This document shows positions 1-7,810 of a stretch of DNA of 45,965 nucleotides, piece by piece. Within the stretch, counting starts at the first letter, position 1. Each line of letters begins with the position of its first letter. The notes under the pieces are model-generated. The model was not told the origin of the DNA. It made no database searches and saw nothing but the letters and a program-made list of their open reading frames with translations. Origin of the DNA: Pseudomonadota bacterium (GTDB lineage Bacteria > Pseudomonadota > Alphaproteobacteria > Sphingomonadales > Sphingomonadaceae); assembly GCA_023426225.1 (NCBI GenBank), contig JAFABD010000028.1:1-45965 (forward strand). The letters run 5' to 3'. The translations under genes and the position numbers were made by a program.

Positions 1-2
1 AC

Positions 3-998
3 GCGGCACAGGCGGCGCGTGCGCGCGAGGCGGCTGCGGGCGAACGGATCCGGGCGGCGCAGGCGGCGATCGATGCAGCGACCGCGCGGATCGCGATCTT
101 CGACCGGCTGCAGGCGGTGCAGCGACAGCGGCTGGCGGCGGCGCAGGCGCCGATCGTCCGGCTGGTCGCCGCGCTCCAGTCGATGGCGCGCCGGCCGGCG
201 GCGCTGGGGCTGGTACAGCCGGGATCGCTGCGTGACGTGGTGCATGCGCGCGCGGTGCTCGCGACCGCCATTCCCCAGGTCGCGGCGCGGACCCGGACGG
301 TGCGCGAGGAGATCGGCCGTGCGGCGCAATATCGACGCGGCGCGGCGCAGGCGCTGGCGGGACTTGCCGAGGGGCGCGCCCGGATCGAGGCCGAGCGGAT
401 CGCACTCGTGCGGCTGGAGGCGGCGCACCGGCTGCGTGCCGAATCGCTGGGGCGTACTGCGCTCATCGAATCCGATCGTGCGATCGCGGCGGGCGAGCGC
501 GCGCGCGACATCGTCGACCAGATGCAGGCCGGCGACGATGCCCGGGCAGTGGGCCGCGCGCTCGCAACGTTGCCCGGGCCGCTGCTGCGTCCCGATGCGC
601 CGGGCGTGCTGCCGCGATTGCCAGCGCGCGGCGCCTATCGCCTGCCGGTGCGCGGCGCGCTCGTCACCGGCTTCGGCGAGATCGCCGATTCGGGCGTGCG
701 GGCGCGCGGCCTTACGCTTGCCTGCGCAGCGGGCAGCGGCGTGGTGGCGCCAGCGGGCGGGACGGTTGCCTATGCAGGGCCGTTCCGCGGCTATGGCAGC
801 GTGGTGATTCTCGACCATGGCGGCGGGTGGACGACGCTGATCGCGGGGCTGGGGCCGTTGGCGGTGAAGGCGGGCGCACGGGTCGCGGCGGGGGCGACGC
901 TTGGCGAGGCCCGCGGCGGCGTGGGCGAGGGCGGGCGGATCACCGTCGAGCTGCGGCGACGCGGCGTGCCCATGGACCTGACCCAGATGCTCGGTTGA
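3..998 (+). CDS. EnvC-like murein hydrolase activator (5' truncated)
   Basis: The reading frame is already open at the window edge, so the N-terminus is missing. The first half is Ala/Arg/Glu-rich and predicts coiled coil. The last ~110 residues are a LytM/M23 fold. That fold is degenerate: the zinc-binding HxxxD and HxH motifs of active M23 enzymes are absent, and the final strand reads TVELRRRG where an active enzyme has HLHFELR. Coiled coil plus a dead LytM domain is the hallmark of EnvC, which activates periplasmic amidases at the septum rather than cutting peptidoglycan itself. It ends with PMDLTQMLG. The ctpA gene follows 89 bases downstream on the same strand, an arrangement common in this lineage. 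Activator rather than hydrolase is inferred from the missing metal ligands. The M23 gene at 18926-20401 has intact ligands and is a useful contrast. Confidence 0.82.
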   Translation, partial: AAQAARAREAAAGERIRAAQAAIDAATARIAIFDRLQAVQRQRLAAAQAPIVRLVAALQSMARRPAALGLVQPGSLRDVVHARAVLATAIPQVAARTRTVREEIGRAAQYRRGAAQALAGLAEGRARIEAERIALVRLEAAHRLRAESLGRTALIESDRAIAAGERARDIVDQMQAGDDARAVGRALATLPGPLLRPDAPGVLPRLPARGAYRLPVRGALVTGFGEIADSGVRARGLTLACAAGSGVVAPAGGTVAYAGPFRGYGSVVILDHGGGWTTLIAGLGPLAVKAGARVAAGATLGEARGGVGEGGRITVELRRRGVPMDLTQMLG

Positions 999-1087
999 GC
1001 GACGCGCGCGGCGTGCTATCCCCGCAGCGCAAAAGCCGCTATCGTCCCCTTCCAACAAGGCCGCATCGGCCGTCGGAAAGTCGTTGA

Positions 1088-2419
1088 ATGCTCCGTTCGA
1101 TCCTTCAGGTTTCTGCCGCCGTCGGCGCGCTTGCCATCGTTCCCATCGCTTCCGGCGCCCTGGCCGCGGTCGACACCGAAAGCTATCGGCAGCTCGATAC
1201 CTTCATGGAAGTGTATAACACCGTGAAGGCCAATTACGTCGACAAGGTCGACGACAAGACGTTGGTGAAGGGCGCGATCGACGGGATGCTCGCCGCGCTC
1301 GACCCGCACAGCAGCTATGCCGACGGGCTCGAGTTCGACAATCTGAAGATCCAGACCGACGGCAATTATGGCGGGCTGGGCCTGACGGTGACGCAGGAGA
1401 ACGGCGCGGTGAAGGTGATCGCGCCGACCGAGGACACGCCCGCGGCCCGCGCCGGGATCAAGGCCGGCGATTACATCACCCACCTCGACGGCAAGTTCAT
1501 TGTCGGCGGCAGCCTGGACGAGGCGATCCAGCAGATGCGCGGCAAGCCGGGCACCAAGATCAGCCTGACGATCGTGCGACCGGGCGCCGAAAAGCCGCTG
1601 CAGTTCACCCTGACGCGCGAGGTGATCGTGCAGAAGCCGGTGAAGTGGGAGGTGAAGGACGGCGTCGGCATCATCAACATCAACACCTTTACCGCGCAGA
1701 CCGGGGCCGACACGGTGAAGGCGATCCAGGCGATCGACCGCCAGCTTGGGCACAAGCCGCTGGGCTATGTCGTCGACCTGCGCGAGAATGGCGGCGGCCT
1801 CCTGACCGAGGCGATCGCGGTTTCGGACGTGTTCCTGAGCCATGGCGAGATCGTGTCGCAGCGCGGGCGCGAGAAGGCCGACATCGAGCGCTATTATGCC
1901 GAATCGATGGTGCCGGGCGACCTGGCGCGCGGGTTGCCGGTGATCGTGCTGGTCGATGCGGGCACGGCGTCGGCGTCGGAGATCGTCGCGGGCGCGCTCC
2001 AGGACCATCACCGCGCGCTGGTGATGGGCGTGCGCAGCTTTGGCAAGGGATCGGTGCAGACGATCCTGCCGATGGGGCCGCGCGCCGCGCTGCGCCTCAC
2101 GACCGCGCGCTATTACACGCCCTCGGGCCATTCGGTGCAGGAGGGCGGCATCAAGCCCGACATCGGCGTGCCGCAGATTTCCGACCCCGATTACAAGGAG
2201 CGGCCGGTGCTGCGCGAGGCCGATCTGCGCCGTCACCTGATCAATTCGGAAAAGGTCGACAACGGCCTGCTGGAAGAGGACACGCGGCCTGATCCGCGCT
2301 TTGCGGCGACGCCCGAACAGCTGAAGAAGCAGGGCATCGACGATTTCCAGCTTCATTATGCGGTGCAGACGCTGGCGCGGCTGAACGGCAAACCGCTGGT
2401 CGCACCGAAGGAACGTTGA
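1088..2419 (+). CDS. ctpA: S41 family C-terminal processing peptidase (CtpA)
   Basis: 443 residues, a normal length for the family. An N-terminal signal segment ends near AAVDTES. A PDZ domain follows at about residues 85-170 (GGLGLTVTQ, AGIKAGDYI). The S41 protease domain carries the nucleophile serine in GTASASEI and the general-base lysine in SFGKGSVQ, the expected Ser/Lys dyad. CtpA enzymes trim or degrade periplasmic and outer-membrane proteins from their C-termini and often control peptidoglycan hydrolases, which fits its position directly after an EnvC-like gene. The ATG at 1088 gives the signal peptide directly. dsbB starts 3 bases after the stop, so the two are probably co-transcribed. 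Confidence 0.93.
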   Translation: MLRSILQVSAAVGALAIVPIASGALAAVDTESYRQLDTFMEVYNTVKANYVDKVDDKTLVKGAIDGMLAALDPHSSYADGLEFDNLKIQTDGNYGGLGLTVTQENGAVKVIAPTEDTPAARAGIKAGDYITHLDGKFIVGGSLDEAIQQMRGKPGTKISLTIVRPGAEKPLQFTLTREVIVQKPVKWEVKDGVGIININTFTAQTGADTVKAIQAIDRQLGHKPLGYVVDLRENGGGLLTEAIAVSDVFLSHGEIVSQRGREKADIERYYAESMVPGDLARGLPVIVLVDAGTASASEIVAGALQDHHRALVMGVRSFGKGSVQTILPMGPRAALRLTTARYYTPSGHSVQEGGIKPDIGVPQISDPDYKERPVLREADLRRHLINSEKVDNGLLEEDTRPDPRFAATPEQLKKQGIDDFQLHYAVQTLARLNGKPLVAPKER

Positions 2420-2422
2420 GCA

Positions 2423-2908
2423 ATGCTGGCTGACCGTACCAAGCTGGCCGGATGGCTGGCGCTGTTGCTTCCCGCCGCGCTGGTGGGCGGCGCGCATTTT
2501 TCCGAGCTGTTCGGGCTGGTCCCGTGCGAGATGTGCTGGTGGCAGCGCTGGCCGCATTACGCCGCAGTGGTCGTCGCGGCGATCGGGCTGGTGCTGCCGG
2601 GCGCGGGGCTGCGCCGGGGCGCGGCGGTGCTCGCGGGATTGCTCGTCGCGGTGAGCGGCGCGATCGGCGTTTTCCATGCCGGCGTCGAATATCATTGGTG
2701 GCAGGGGGTGACTGCCTGCACCACCAGCCTGCAGGGCGGCGACCCGATGGACATCCTGAATCAGGCGCTGCGCAAGCCGCTGATCCGGTGCGATTCGCCG
2801 CAATGGACGCTGTTCGGCATTTCGCTTGCGGGATTCAACGCCATCTTCTCGTTGAGCGGCGCCGCAGTGATCCTGTGGCTCGCGCTCGGCCGGAGGCATG
2901 CACGATGA
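2423..2908 (+). CDS. dsbB: Disulfide bond formation protein B (DsbB family)
   Basis: 161 residues with four hydrophobic segments, the usual DsbB size and topology. The first periplasmic redox pair is the CxxC in PCEMCWWQRWPHY. The second pair lies in the loop between the Cys of TACTT and the Cys of LIRCD. DsbB re-oxidises DsbA and passes electrons to quinone in the inner membrane. The next gene is coq7, which makes that quinone, and a small Cys-containing secreted protein follows it. The gene starts 3 bases after ctpA, and its stop codon overlaps the coq7 start by ATGA. Confidence 0.92.
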   Translation: MLADRTKLAGWLALLLPAALVGGAHFSELFGLVPCEMCWWQRWPHYAAVVVAAIGLVLPGAGLRRGAAVLAGLLVAVSGAIGVFHAGVEYHWWQGVTACTTSLQGGDPMDILNQALRKPLIRCDSPQWTLFGISLAGFNAIFSLSGAAVILWLALGRRHAR

Positions 2909-3456
2909 TGGCGACGAAACGGGGCGGGTGGAAGCCCGGCGACCCGCGCGAGACGATCCCGACGATGGTCCGCGTCGACCAGGCGGGCGAATATGGTGCG
3001 GTGCGCATCTATGCCGGGCAACTGGCGGTGATGGGCGACCGCACGCCCGCCGCGCGAAAGATCGCCGGCATGGCGAACCAGGAGGCGCATCACCGCGCCT
3101 GGTTCGACGCGGCGATGGCGCGGCGCGGCGTCCGCCCCACGGCGCTGCAGCCGATCTGGAGCGTCGCCGGCTTTGCGCTGGGCGCCGCGACGGCGGCGAT
3201 GGGACCGGCGGCGGCGATGGCGTGTACCGCGGCGATCGAGACCGAGATCGACCGGCATTACCGCCACCAGCTCGACCTGATCGGCGACGACGATCCCGAA
3301 CTGGCGGAGACGGTGGAGCGCTTCCGCGCCGAGGAGATGGAGCACCACGATACCGCGATCGCCGAGGGTGCCGAGATGGCTCCGGGCTATCCGGTGCTGA
3401 GCGGGCTGATCCGCCTGGGTTGCCGGGCAGCCATTGCCTTGTCGAAACGGATATGA
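2905..3456 (+). CDS. coq7: COQ7-type 2-polyprenyl-3-methyl-6-methoxy-1,4-benzoquinone hydroxylase
   Basis: 183 residues. This is a ferritin-like di-iron hydroxylase of ubiquinone synthesis that replaces UbiF in alphaproteobacteria and mitochondria. The iron ligands are visible as two repeats: the Glu of DQAGEYGA with ExxH in NQEAHHRAW, then the Glu of TEIDRHY with ExxH in EEMEHHDTA. The protein is membrane-associated through a hydrophobic Ala-rich stretch in the middle. The start at 2905 is chosen because a GGAGG sequence lies 8 bases upstream and the ATGA overlap with dsbB is typical of coupled translation; the frame is open further upstream but that part is a dsbB shadow. Confidence 0.94.
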   Translation: MMATKRGGWKPGDPRETIPTMVRVDQAGEYGAVRIYAGQLAVMGDRTPAARKIAGMANQEAHHRAWFDAAMARRGVRPTALQPIWSVAGFALGAATAAMGPAAAMACTAAIETEIDRHYRHQLDLIGDDDPELAETVERFRAEEMEHHDTAIAEGAEMAPGYPVLSGLIRLGCRAAIALSKRI

Positions 3457-3497
3457 GAGCGGTGGGACGTGACCGACGCGGATTGGGAGACGTTGTG

Positions 3498-3905
3498 ATG
3501 CTGAAGCGGATCGTGATCGGCGCGGCGCTGGCTGCGGCCCCCCTGTTCGTCGCGGCGCCTGCGACGGCGCAGAATGCCCCCCAGGGCGGCGTGCTGGTCA
3601 TCTATGGCAACGACAAGTGCCCGACGAACAGCAACGGCGACGAGATCGTCGTCTGCCAGCGGCTGGACGAGGCAGAGCGATTCCGCATCCCCAAAACGCT
3701 GCGCGAGCAGCCGGGTCGGCCGCAGGCGAACCAGAGCTGGGCCGTGCGTTCGCAGGATGCGCTCCAGGCCGGGGCGACCGGCGTCGGCAGTTGCTCGACC
3801 GTCGGCCTCAACGGCGCATCCGGCTGTTTCGTCGGCCAGGCCAATCGCTGGAAGGCCGAGCAGAAGGAACGCAAGAAGGAAGAATCGACGCTGCCGCTGC
3901 CCTGA
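3498..3905 (+). CDS. Small secreted protein with two cysteine pairs (unknown function)
   Basis: 135 residues. A clean signal peptide ends at ATAQNA. The mature part has four cysteines in two pairs, about 13 residues apart in each (KCPTNSNGDEIVVC and SCSTVGLNGASGC), separated by a charged region with ERFRIPKTLRE. The C-terminus is Lys/Glu-rich. I recognise a pattern common in small sphingomonad periplasmic proteins (a Cys pair followed by a RFRIP-like motif) but no characterised function. The start is the ATG at 3498 behind GGGAGA; a GTG one codon upstream is also possible. Following dsbB and coq7, it could be a DsbA/DsbB client, which is inference only. Confidence 0.8.
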   Translation: MLKRIVIGAALAAAPLFVAAPATAQNAPQGGVLVIYGNDKCPTNSNGDEIVVCQRLDEAERFRIPKTLREQPGRPQANQSWAVRSQDALQAGATGVGSCSTVGLNGASGCFVGQANRWKAEQKERKKEESTLPLP

Positions 3906-3923
3906 AGCGGCGCAGCGCCTGGT

Positions 3924-5159
3924 TCAGTCGCCGCGGCGCCGCACCCATTCGGGCGGCGCGCGCAACAGCGCGTCGGCGATCAGCCAGAGCAACACCAGCG
4001 CGCGCAGACCCGCCGCGACCGCGATCATGTCATAGCTGCCCGCGGGGCTGGCATGTTCCATGCCGGCGAACCACCAGAACTCGGCGAAATAGGCCGCCAG
4101 ATCGGCCAGTGCGAAAAGTGCCACCGGCACGAGCCTCGGTGCGGTGAGCAGCAGCAGCGGATAGAGCCACAGGTCGAACTGCGGCGAATAGACCTTGTTG
4201 GTAAGGAGAAACCACGCGATCAGCGGAGTGCCGAGTACCCAGAGCCGGTCGCGATGGCGCCAGCCGCCGATGCCGAGGATCGCAAGCGCGCCGCCGAGAA
4301 AGACAATGCTTGCCGCAAGATTGCGCGCGTCGATCGCCGCGAACCAGCCGCGATAATGGGCGGCGATTTCCCACAGCGACGCGGCAGTGCCCGGCCGTGA
4401 CTGTGAGAAGCGGTAGAACATGCTCCAATTGTCGAAAGCCAGGAGCGCGACGGGCAGGTTCACGAGCCCCCACGCCGCGATTGCCGCAGCGGCCGCGGCG
4501 CCGGCACGGGCGATGCGCCGCTGAAGCGTCTGGCCGGGCTCGACCAGCGCGGCGAGCCCGAACACGGGAAGCAGCAGCGCCGGAAACAGCTTCGCCGCCG
4601 CGCCCAGGCCCGCCAGCGCCGCCGCATGGGCGAGATGTCCGCGGCGCGCGCGCAGCATCGCCGCAGCGGCAAGCCCGACCGCCGCCATATCCCAGTTGTG
4701 CCCCAGATAGAGAATGAGCGGCGGCGCGACGGCCCAGGCCCAGAGCCGCCGGCGATCGACGCCCGCCATCGCGAACATCCACAGCATTTCCCACGCGATC
4801 GCGGCGTTGACGAAGGCGACCACGCCCAGGAAATATGCGTCGTTCGCATGCGCCCCGCCGATCAGCCGCGCGATCAGCCCCTCCAGTCCGATCTGGAGCC
4901 CGGTGAGCACCGGATATTCGATCGGCACCTGGAAATAGGGAACCTGACCCGCCGCGACGCCGCGTCCCAGCCAGAAGGGGACGACATCGCTGTAGCAGCC
5001 GGTGGTGTATTGTTCGGCACCCGTCCAGCCGCCGGCGAGACAATGGCTTTTGAATAGCCACCCCGCGAAGCAGGTGGCGAACATCGCCGCGCCGAGTGCG
5101 ACCGAAACCGGCGCCGCGCCGGTGGCGGTTCGGGGGAGGGTGAAGCGCGGCGCGTTCAT
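3924..5159 (-). CDS. GT87-type (DUF2029) polytopic membrane glycosyltransferase
   Basis: 411 residues with about ten hydrophobic segments. The overall layout resembles the GT87/DUF2029 family, which transfers mannose or other sugars from polyprenyl-phosphate donors on the outer face of the inner membrane. Visible landmarks are a first extracytoplasmic loop with CYSDVVPFW and PIEYPVLTG, the GHNWDMAA segment, AAAKLFPALLLP, and the late LLTNKVYSPQFDLWLYPLL. The KxFP and N(K)xYSPQ motifs are characteristic of this family. The substrate is unknown. The gene stands alone on the minus strand between two plus-strand genes. A divergent promoter region of about 107 bases separates it from the next gene. 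Confidence 0.8.
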   Translation of the reverse strand: MNAPRFTLPRTATGAAPVSVALGAAMFATCFAGWLFKSHCLAGGWTGAEQYTTGCYSDVVPFWLGRGVAAGQVPYFQVPIEYPVLTGLQIGLEGLIARLIGGAHANDAYFLGVVAFVNAAIAWEMLWMFAMAGVDRRRLWAWAVAPPLILYLGHNWDMAAVGLAAAAMLRARRGHLAHAAALAGLGAAAKLFPALLLPVFGLAALVEPGQTLQRRIARAGAAAAAAIAAWGLVNLPVALLAFDNWSMFYRFSQSRPGTAASLWEIAAHYRGWFAAIDARNLAASIVFLGGALAILGIGGWRHRDRLWVLGTPLIAWFLLTNKVYSPQFDLWLYPLLLLTAPRLVPVALFALADLAAYFAEFWWFAGMEHASPAGSYDMIAVAAGLRALVLLWLIADALLRAPPEWVRRRGD

Positions 5160-5266
5160 GATCGCAAGCCCTATCGCGGGGGCGAGGCCGCGTCCATCGA
5201 GCGCGAGCCCTCGTTCGCGGCGCGATCCTATTTGGCGTTACCCTACTTCGTGTTAGCCTGATCCTC

Positions 5267-5707
5267 ATGGGATGGCTGGTCGCGCTTGCAGGGTTGTTCG
5301 CGGCGATGCTGGGGCAAAGCCCCGCGCCGGCGACAGGACGTTTCGCCGTGGGGCAGACCTGGACCTTTCTGGTTCGTCCCCGCGAGCCCGAGGCGATGCT
5401 GCGCATCCACCGGATCGAGCCCGATGCGGCCGGGCACCTAATCTATCACATCGGCGTCGTCGGTTATCGCACGCCCAACGGCGCGCCGGTCGACATCGCC
5501 CATTTGCCTGTTTCCGAGGCGACGCTGGTGCAAAGCGTGCGCGCACAGCCCGATCCGCGCATCGCCGCGACGCTGCGGTTTCTCTCGCCCGACGAGGGCA
5601 TCGCCGAATGGCGGCGCGCGAAAGGGGGCGTGTTCACCCAATCCATGGCCGGGGTGCTGGCGACGATCGCCGATGCGATCGACGGTCCCGGTGCAGCAGT
5701 GCATTAG
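5267..5707 (+). CDS. Hypothetical secreted protein
   Basis: 146 residues with a short N-terminal hydrophobic segment (MGWLVALAGLFAAMLG), probably a signal peptide. The rest is soluble and mildly beta-rich, with a central RFAVGQTWTFLVRPRE stretch and no cysteines or recognisable catalytic motif. The compositional bias matches the neighbours and the frame is well conserved in codon pattern, so I think the gene is real. I do not recognise the family. It is divergent from the GT87 gene and 81 bases upstream of the hemerythrin gene, with no sign of shared function. Confidence 0.6.
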   Translation: MGWLVALAGLFAAMLGQSPAPATGRFAVGQTWTFLVRPREPEAMLRIHRIEPDAAGHLIYHIGVVGYRTPNGAPVDIAHLPVSEATLVQSVRAQPDPRIAATLRFLSPDEGIAEWRRAKGGVFTQSMAGVLATIADAIDGPGAAVH

Positions 5708-5788
5708 CGCCGTATCGGCGCAGCCGACGCGTACGGCAACCAACCGAGGGCCCTGCGGGTTGAACCATCACAATCGCAGGAGACGAGC

Positions 5789-6271
5789 ATGGCCGACGCC
5801 CGCATCTTTGCCGACCTGAAAGCCGATCATGATCGCCAGCGCACCCTGTTCGCGCGGCTGGGCGATGGCAGCGGCGACAGCGGCGAGCGCCGTGCGACGT
5901 TCGAGGCGCTGCGGCTGGAACTGCAGGCGCATGCCGCCGCCGAGGAAGAGTCGCTCTACGCTGCGATGCTCGCCGATCCCGAGCTGCGCGAGGATGCCCG
6001 GCATTCGGTTGCCGAGCACAAGGAGGTCGATGACCTGCTGGGGGCGTTGATCGAGGCCGATTTCGGATCGCCGGAGTGGGCGGAACGTTTCGGCGAGCTG
6101 CGCCACCGTTATATGCACCATATCGACGAGGAGGAGCAGGAGATGTTCCCCGCCGCGGCGAAACGGATCGACAAGGCCGAGGCCGCCGACCTCGCGCGGC
6201 GTTTCGAAGCGCGCAAGCCCGAGGAGCGGGCCCGCGCGGAGGAGCATGTGCCGGGTGACGACCGCGAATGA
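5789..6271 (+). CDS. Hemerythrin HHE-domain protein
   Basis: 160 residues, soluble and four-helical. The di-iron ligands fall in the expected order: DHDRQR, HAAAEEES, HKEVDDL and HRYMHHIDEEEQEMFP. HHE proteins bind O2, NO or iron and are often stress-associated. A strong AGGAGA Shine-Dalgarno precedes the ATG. The C-terminus ends in a highly charged helix. The last 26 bases overlap the proposed start of the udgX gene downstream, so the two are likely expressed together. Confidence 0.9.
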   Translation: MADARIFADLKADHDRQRTLFARLGDGSGDSGERRATFEALRLELQAHAAAEEESLYAAMLADPELREDARHSVAEHKEVDDLLGALIEADFGSPEWAERFGELRHRYMHHIDEEEQEMFPAAAKRIDKAEAADLARRFEARKPEERARAEEHVPGDDRE

Positions 6272-6926
6272 GCGGAAGGGCGGCCACCGCCCTTTGACCG
6301 ATTCCTCGACCGCGGCCGGCGACGACGGGGCGATCGATTGGGAGTCGCTGCGCGACGCAGCCGCCGCCTGTACGCGTTGCCCGCTTTATCGTGGCGCGAC
6401 CCAGACGGTGTTCGGCGAAGGGCCGCGCGACGCCGCATTGATGCTGATGGGCGAGCAGCCCGGCGATCATGAGGATCTTGCCGGCCATCCCTTTGTGGGC
6501 CCAGCGGGGCAGTTGCTCGACAAGGCGCTGAGCACGGCGGGGATCGCGCGCGGTCGCGTCTATGTCACCAACGCGGTCAAGCATTTCAAGTTCGTGCGCC
6601 ATGGGCGCCGCCGGATTCATGCGCGTCCCGATGCCGGCGAGATCGAGGCATGCCGATGGTGGTATGCGCAGGAGCGGACGCTCGTGCGGCCGGCAATGAC
6701 GATCGCGCTGGGCGCGACGGCGGCGCGGCAGATGCTGGGACGCAGCGTGACGATCGGCGCTGCACGCGGACGGCCATGGGTGTTGTCACCCGATGGCGGG
6801 CTCGGCTGGGTTACCGTCCATCCCAGCTTTCTGCTGCGGCAGCCCGACCGCGCGGCGCGCGCCGCCGAGATGGCCGCATTCGTTGCCGACCTGCGCGCCG
6901 CCGCCGCTGCGGCAGACAGTCGCTAG
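6246..6926 (+). CDS. udgX: UdgX-type uracil-DNA glycosylase (covalent binder)
   Basis: 226 residues from the first ATG; a GTG at 6255 is an alternative start. It belongs to the family 4 UDG/UdgX superfamily: CxxC at residues 42-45, motif GEQPGDHED at about 69-77, PFVGPAG at 82-88 and late motif VHPSFLLR. The UdgX-specific R-loop is present as GRRRIHARP, putting the histidine at about residue 125. In studied UdgX this His makes a covalent bond with the abasic sugar after uracil excision. Besides Cys2 only Cys42, 45 and 136 exist, so the fourth usual Fe-S ligand is not obvious. The stop codon shares a CTAG with the stop of the convergent RDD gene. UdgX identity is firm from the R-loop; cluster ligation is an open question. 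Confidence 0.9.
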   Translation: MCRVTTANERKGGHRPLTDSSTAAGDDGAIDWESLRDAAAACTRCPLYRGATQTVFGEGPRDAALMLMGEQPGDHEDLAGHPFVGPAGQLLDKALSTAGIARGRVYVTNAVKHFKFVRHGRRRIHARPDAGEIEACRWWYAQERTLVRPAMTIALGATAARQMLGRSVTIGAARGRPWVLSPDGGLGWVTVHPSFLLRQPDRAARAAEMAAFVADLRAAAAAADSR

Positions 6927-7810
6927 CCGGCGCGGCGCGTGCCGAACTTGTCGTCGCGGCGGTTGCCCAGCATCATCGAGCGTTCGAGCCGCGCACAGAG
7001 CGCCGCGTAATAGTCGGACAGGAAACCCAGGTCGTCGCCGTCGTCGGGCAATCCGGCCTTGTGACGGATCGTCGCGGCGACGGTTGCGAGCGCGTCCTCA
7101 CGCCCCTTGCGCAGCACCGTTTCGAGCGTTTGCAATTCGTAGATGCCATAAAGGTCGAGCGCGGCATCGCTGAACACGCGCCGGGGGCGCTCGGCCTCGG
7201 CAGCGAGGTCGTCGGCGAGCTTTCCGCGGACCGTTTCGACGACCCAGGTCCCCGCCAGCAGATCGCCGATCCGCAGCCGGTCGCGGTTGAACAGTGGAAA
7301 CAGCAGAAAGATGCCCGACCAGAGCAGGGCGAACACGACGAGAAAGGCGTCGGCAAGATTTTGCGAAACCTGTGCGACCAGGAAGGAGAGCGGGAGGAAT
7401 GCCTCGAGCTCGCGCATGGCATTGCGAACGACGACGGCGCCGCCGCTGAGCCGTCCGCCGTCGCGCGCGACGACGCGCAGCCCCATCACGCGCTTGCCGG
7501 GCGTCGCGCCGCGCGATCCTGCTTCGAACAGGATGAACCAGCCGTTGCGCAAGACGAACAGTCCGATGAACCACAGGATCAATGCGAGCTCGGACTTGGT
7601 CTGCGCCTTTACCAGAAAGGCGAGGATCAACGTCAGCGCGATCATGATGAGCAGGATCAGCAACCAGTCGAGCAGGAAAGCGGCCGCGCGCGCACCCCCG
7701 CCCCCCAGCCGGAGCCGCAGGTCGACGCCCTCGGGCGTGATGAAATGGCGCTGGAGCGACGCGGCTTCGCGGCGCCGGGCCCCGCGCCTAAAGCGGATCG
7801 GCCAGCGCAT
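6923..7810 (-). CDS. RDD family integral membrane protein
   Basis: 295 residues from the ATG at 7810; the frame is open further upstream but that extension overlaps the preceding gene heavily and is unlike the family. The RDD domain begins with GVDLRLRLGGGGARAAAFLLDW, includes the typical GATPGKRVMGLRVV motif, and has three to four membrane segments. A soluble C-terminal tail of about 110 residues (from about ETVRGKLADD) contains a helical region with YYAALCARLERS. It is the last gene of the six-gene operon that includes MoxR. It overlaps the SpoIIM-like gene by 23 bases. The biochemical role of RDD proteins is unclear; some are proposed ion transporters. Confidence 0.88.
   Translation of the reverse strand: MRWPIRFRRGARRREAASLQRHFITPEGVDLRLRLGGGGARAAAFLLDWLLILLIMIALTLILAFLVKAQTKSELALILWFIGLFVLRNGWFILFEAGSRGATPGKRVMGLRVVARDGGRLSGGAVVVRNAMRELEAFLPLSFLVAQVSQNLADAFLVVFALLWSGIFLLFPLFNRDRLRIGDLLAGTWVVETVRGKLADDLAAEAERPRRVFSDAALDLYGIYELQTLETVLRKGREDALATVAATIRHKAGLPDDGDDLGFLSDYYAALCARLERSMMLGNRRDDKFGTRRAG

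Noticed and set aside
1016..3601. 861-codon open frame on the minus strand opposite ctpA, dsbB and coq7
   Set aside because: It is rich in Arg, His and Gln without any domain, and lies antisense to three well-recognised genes. It is a GC-rich shadow frame.
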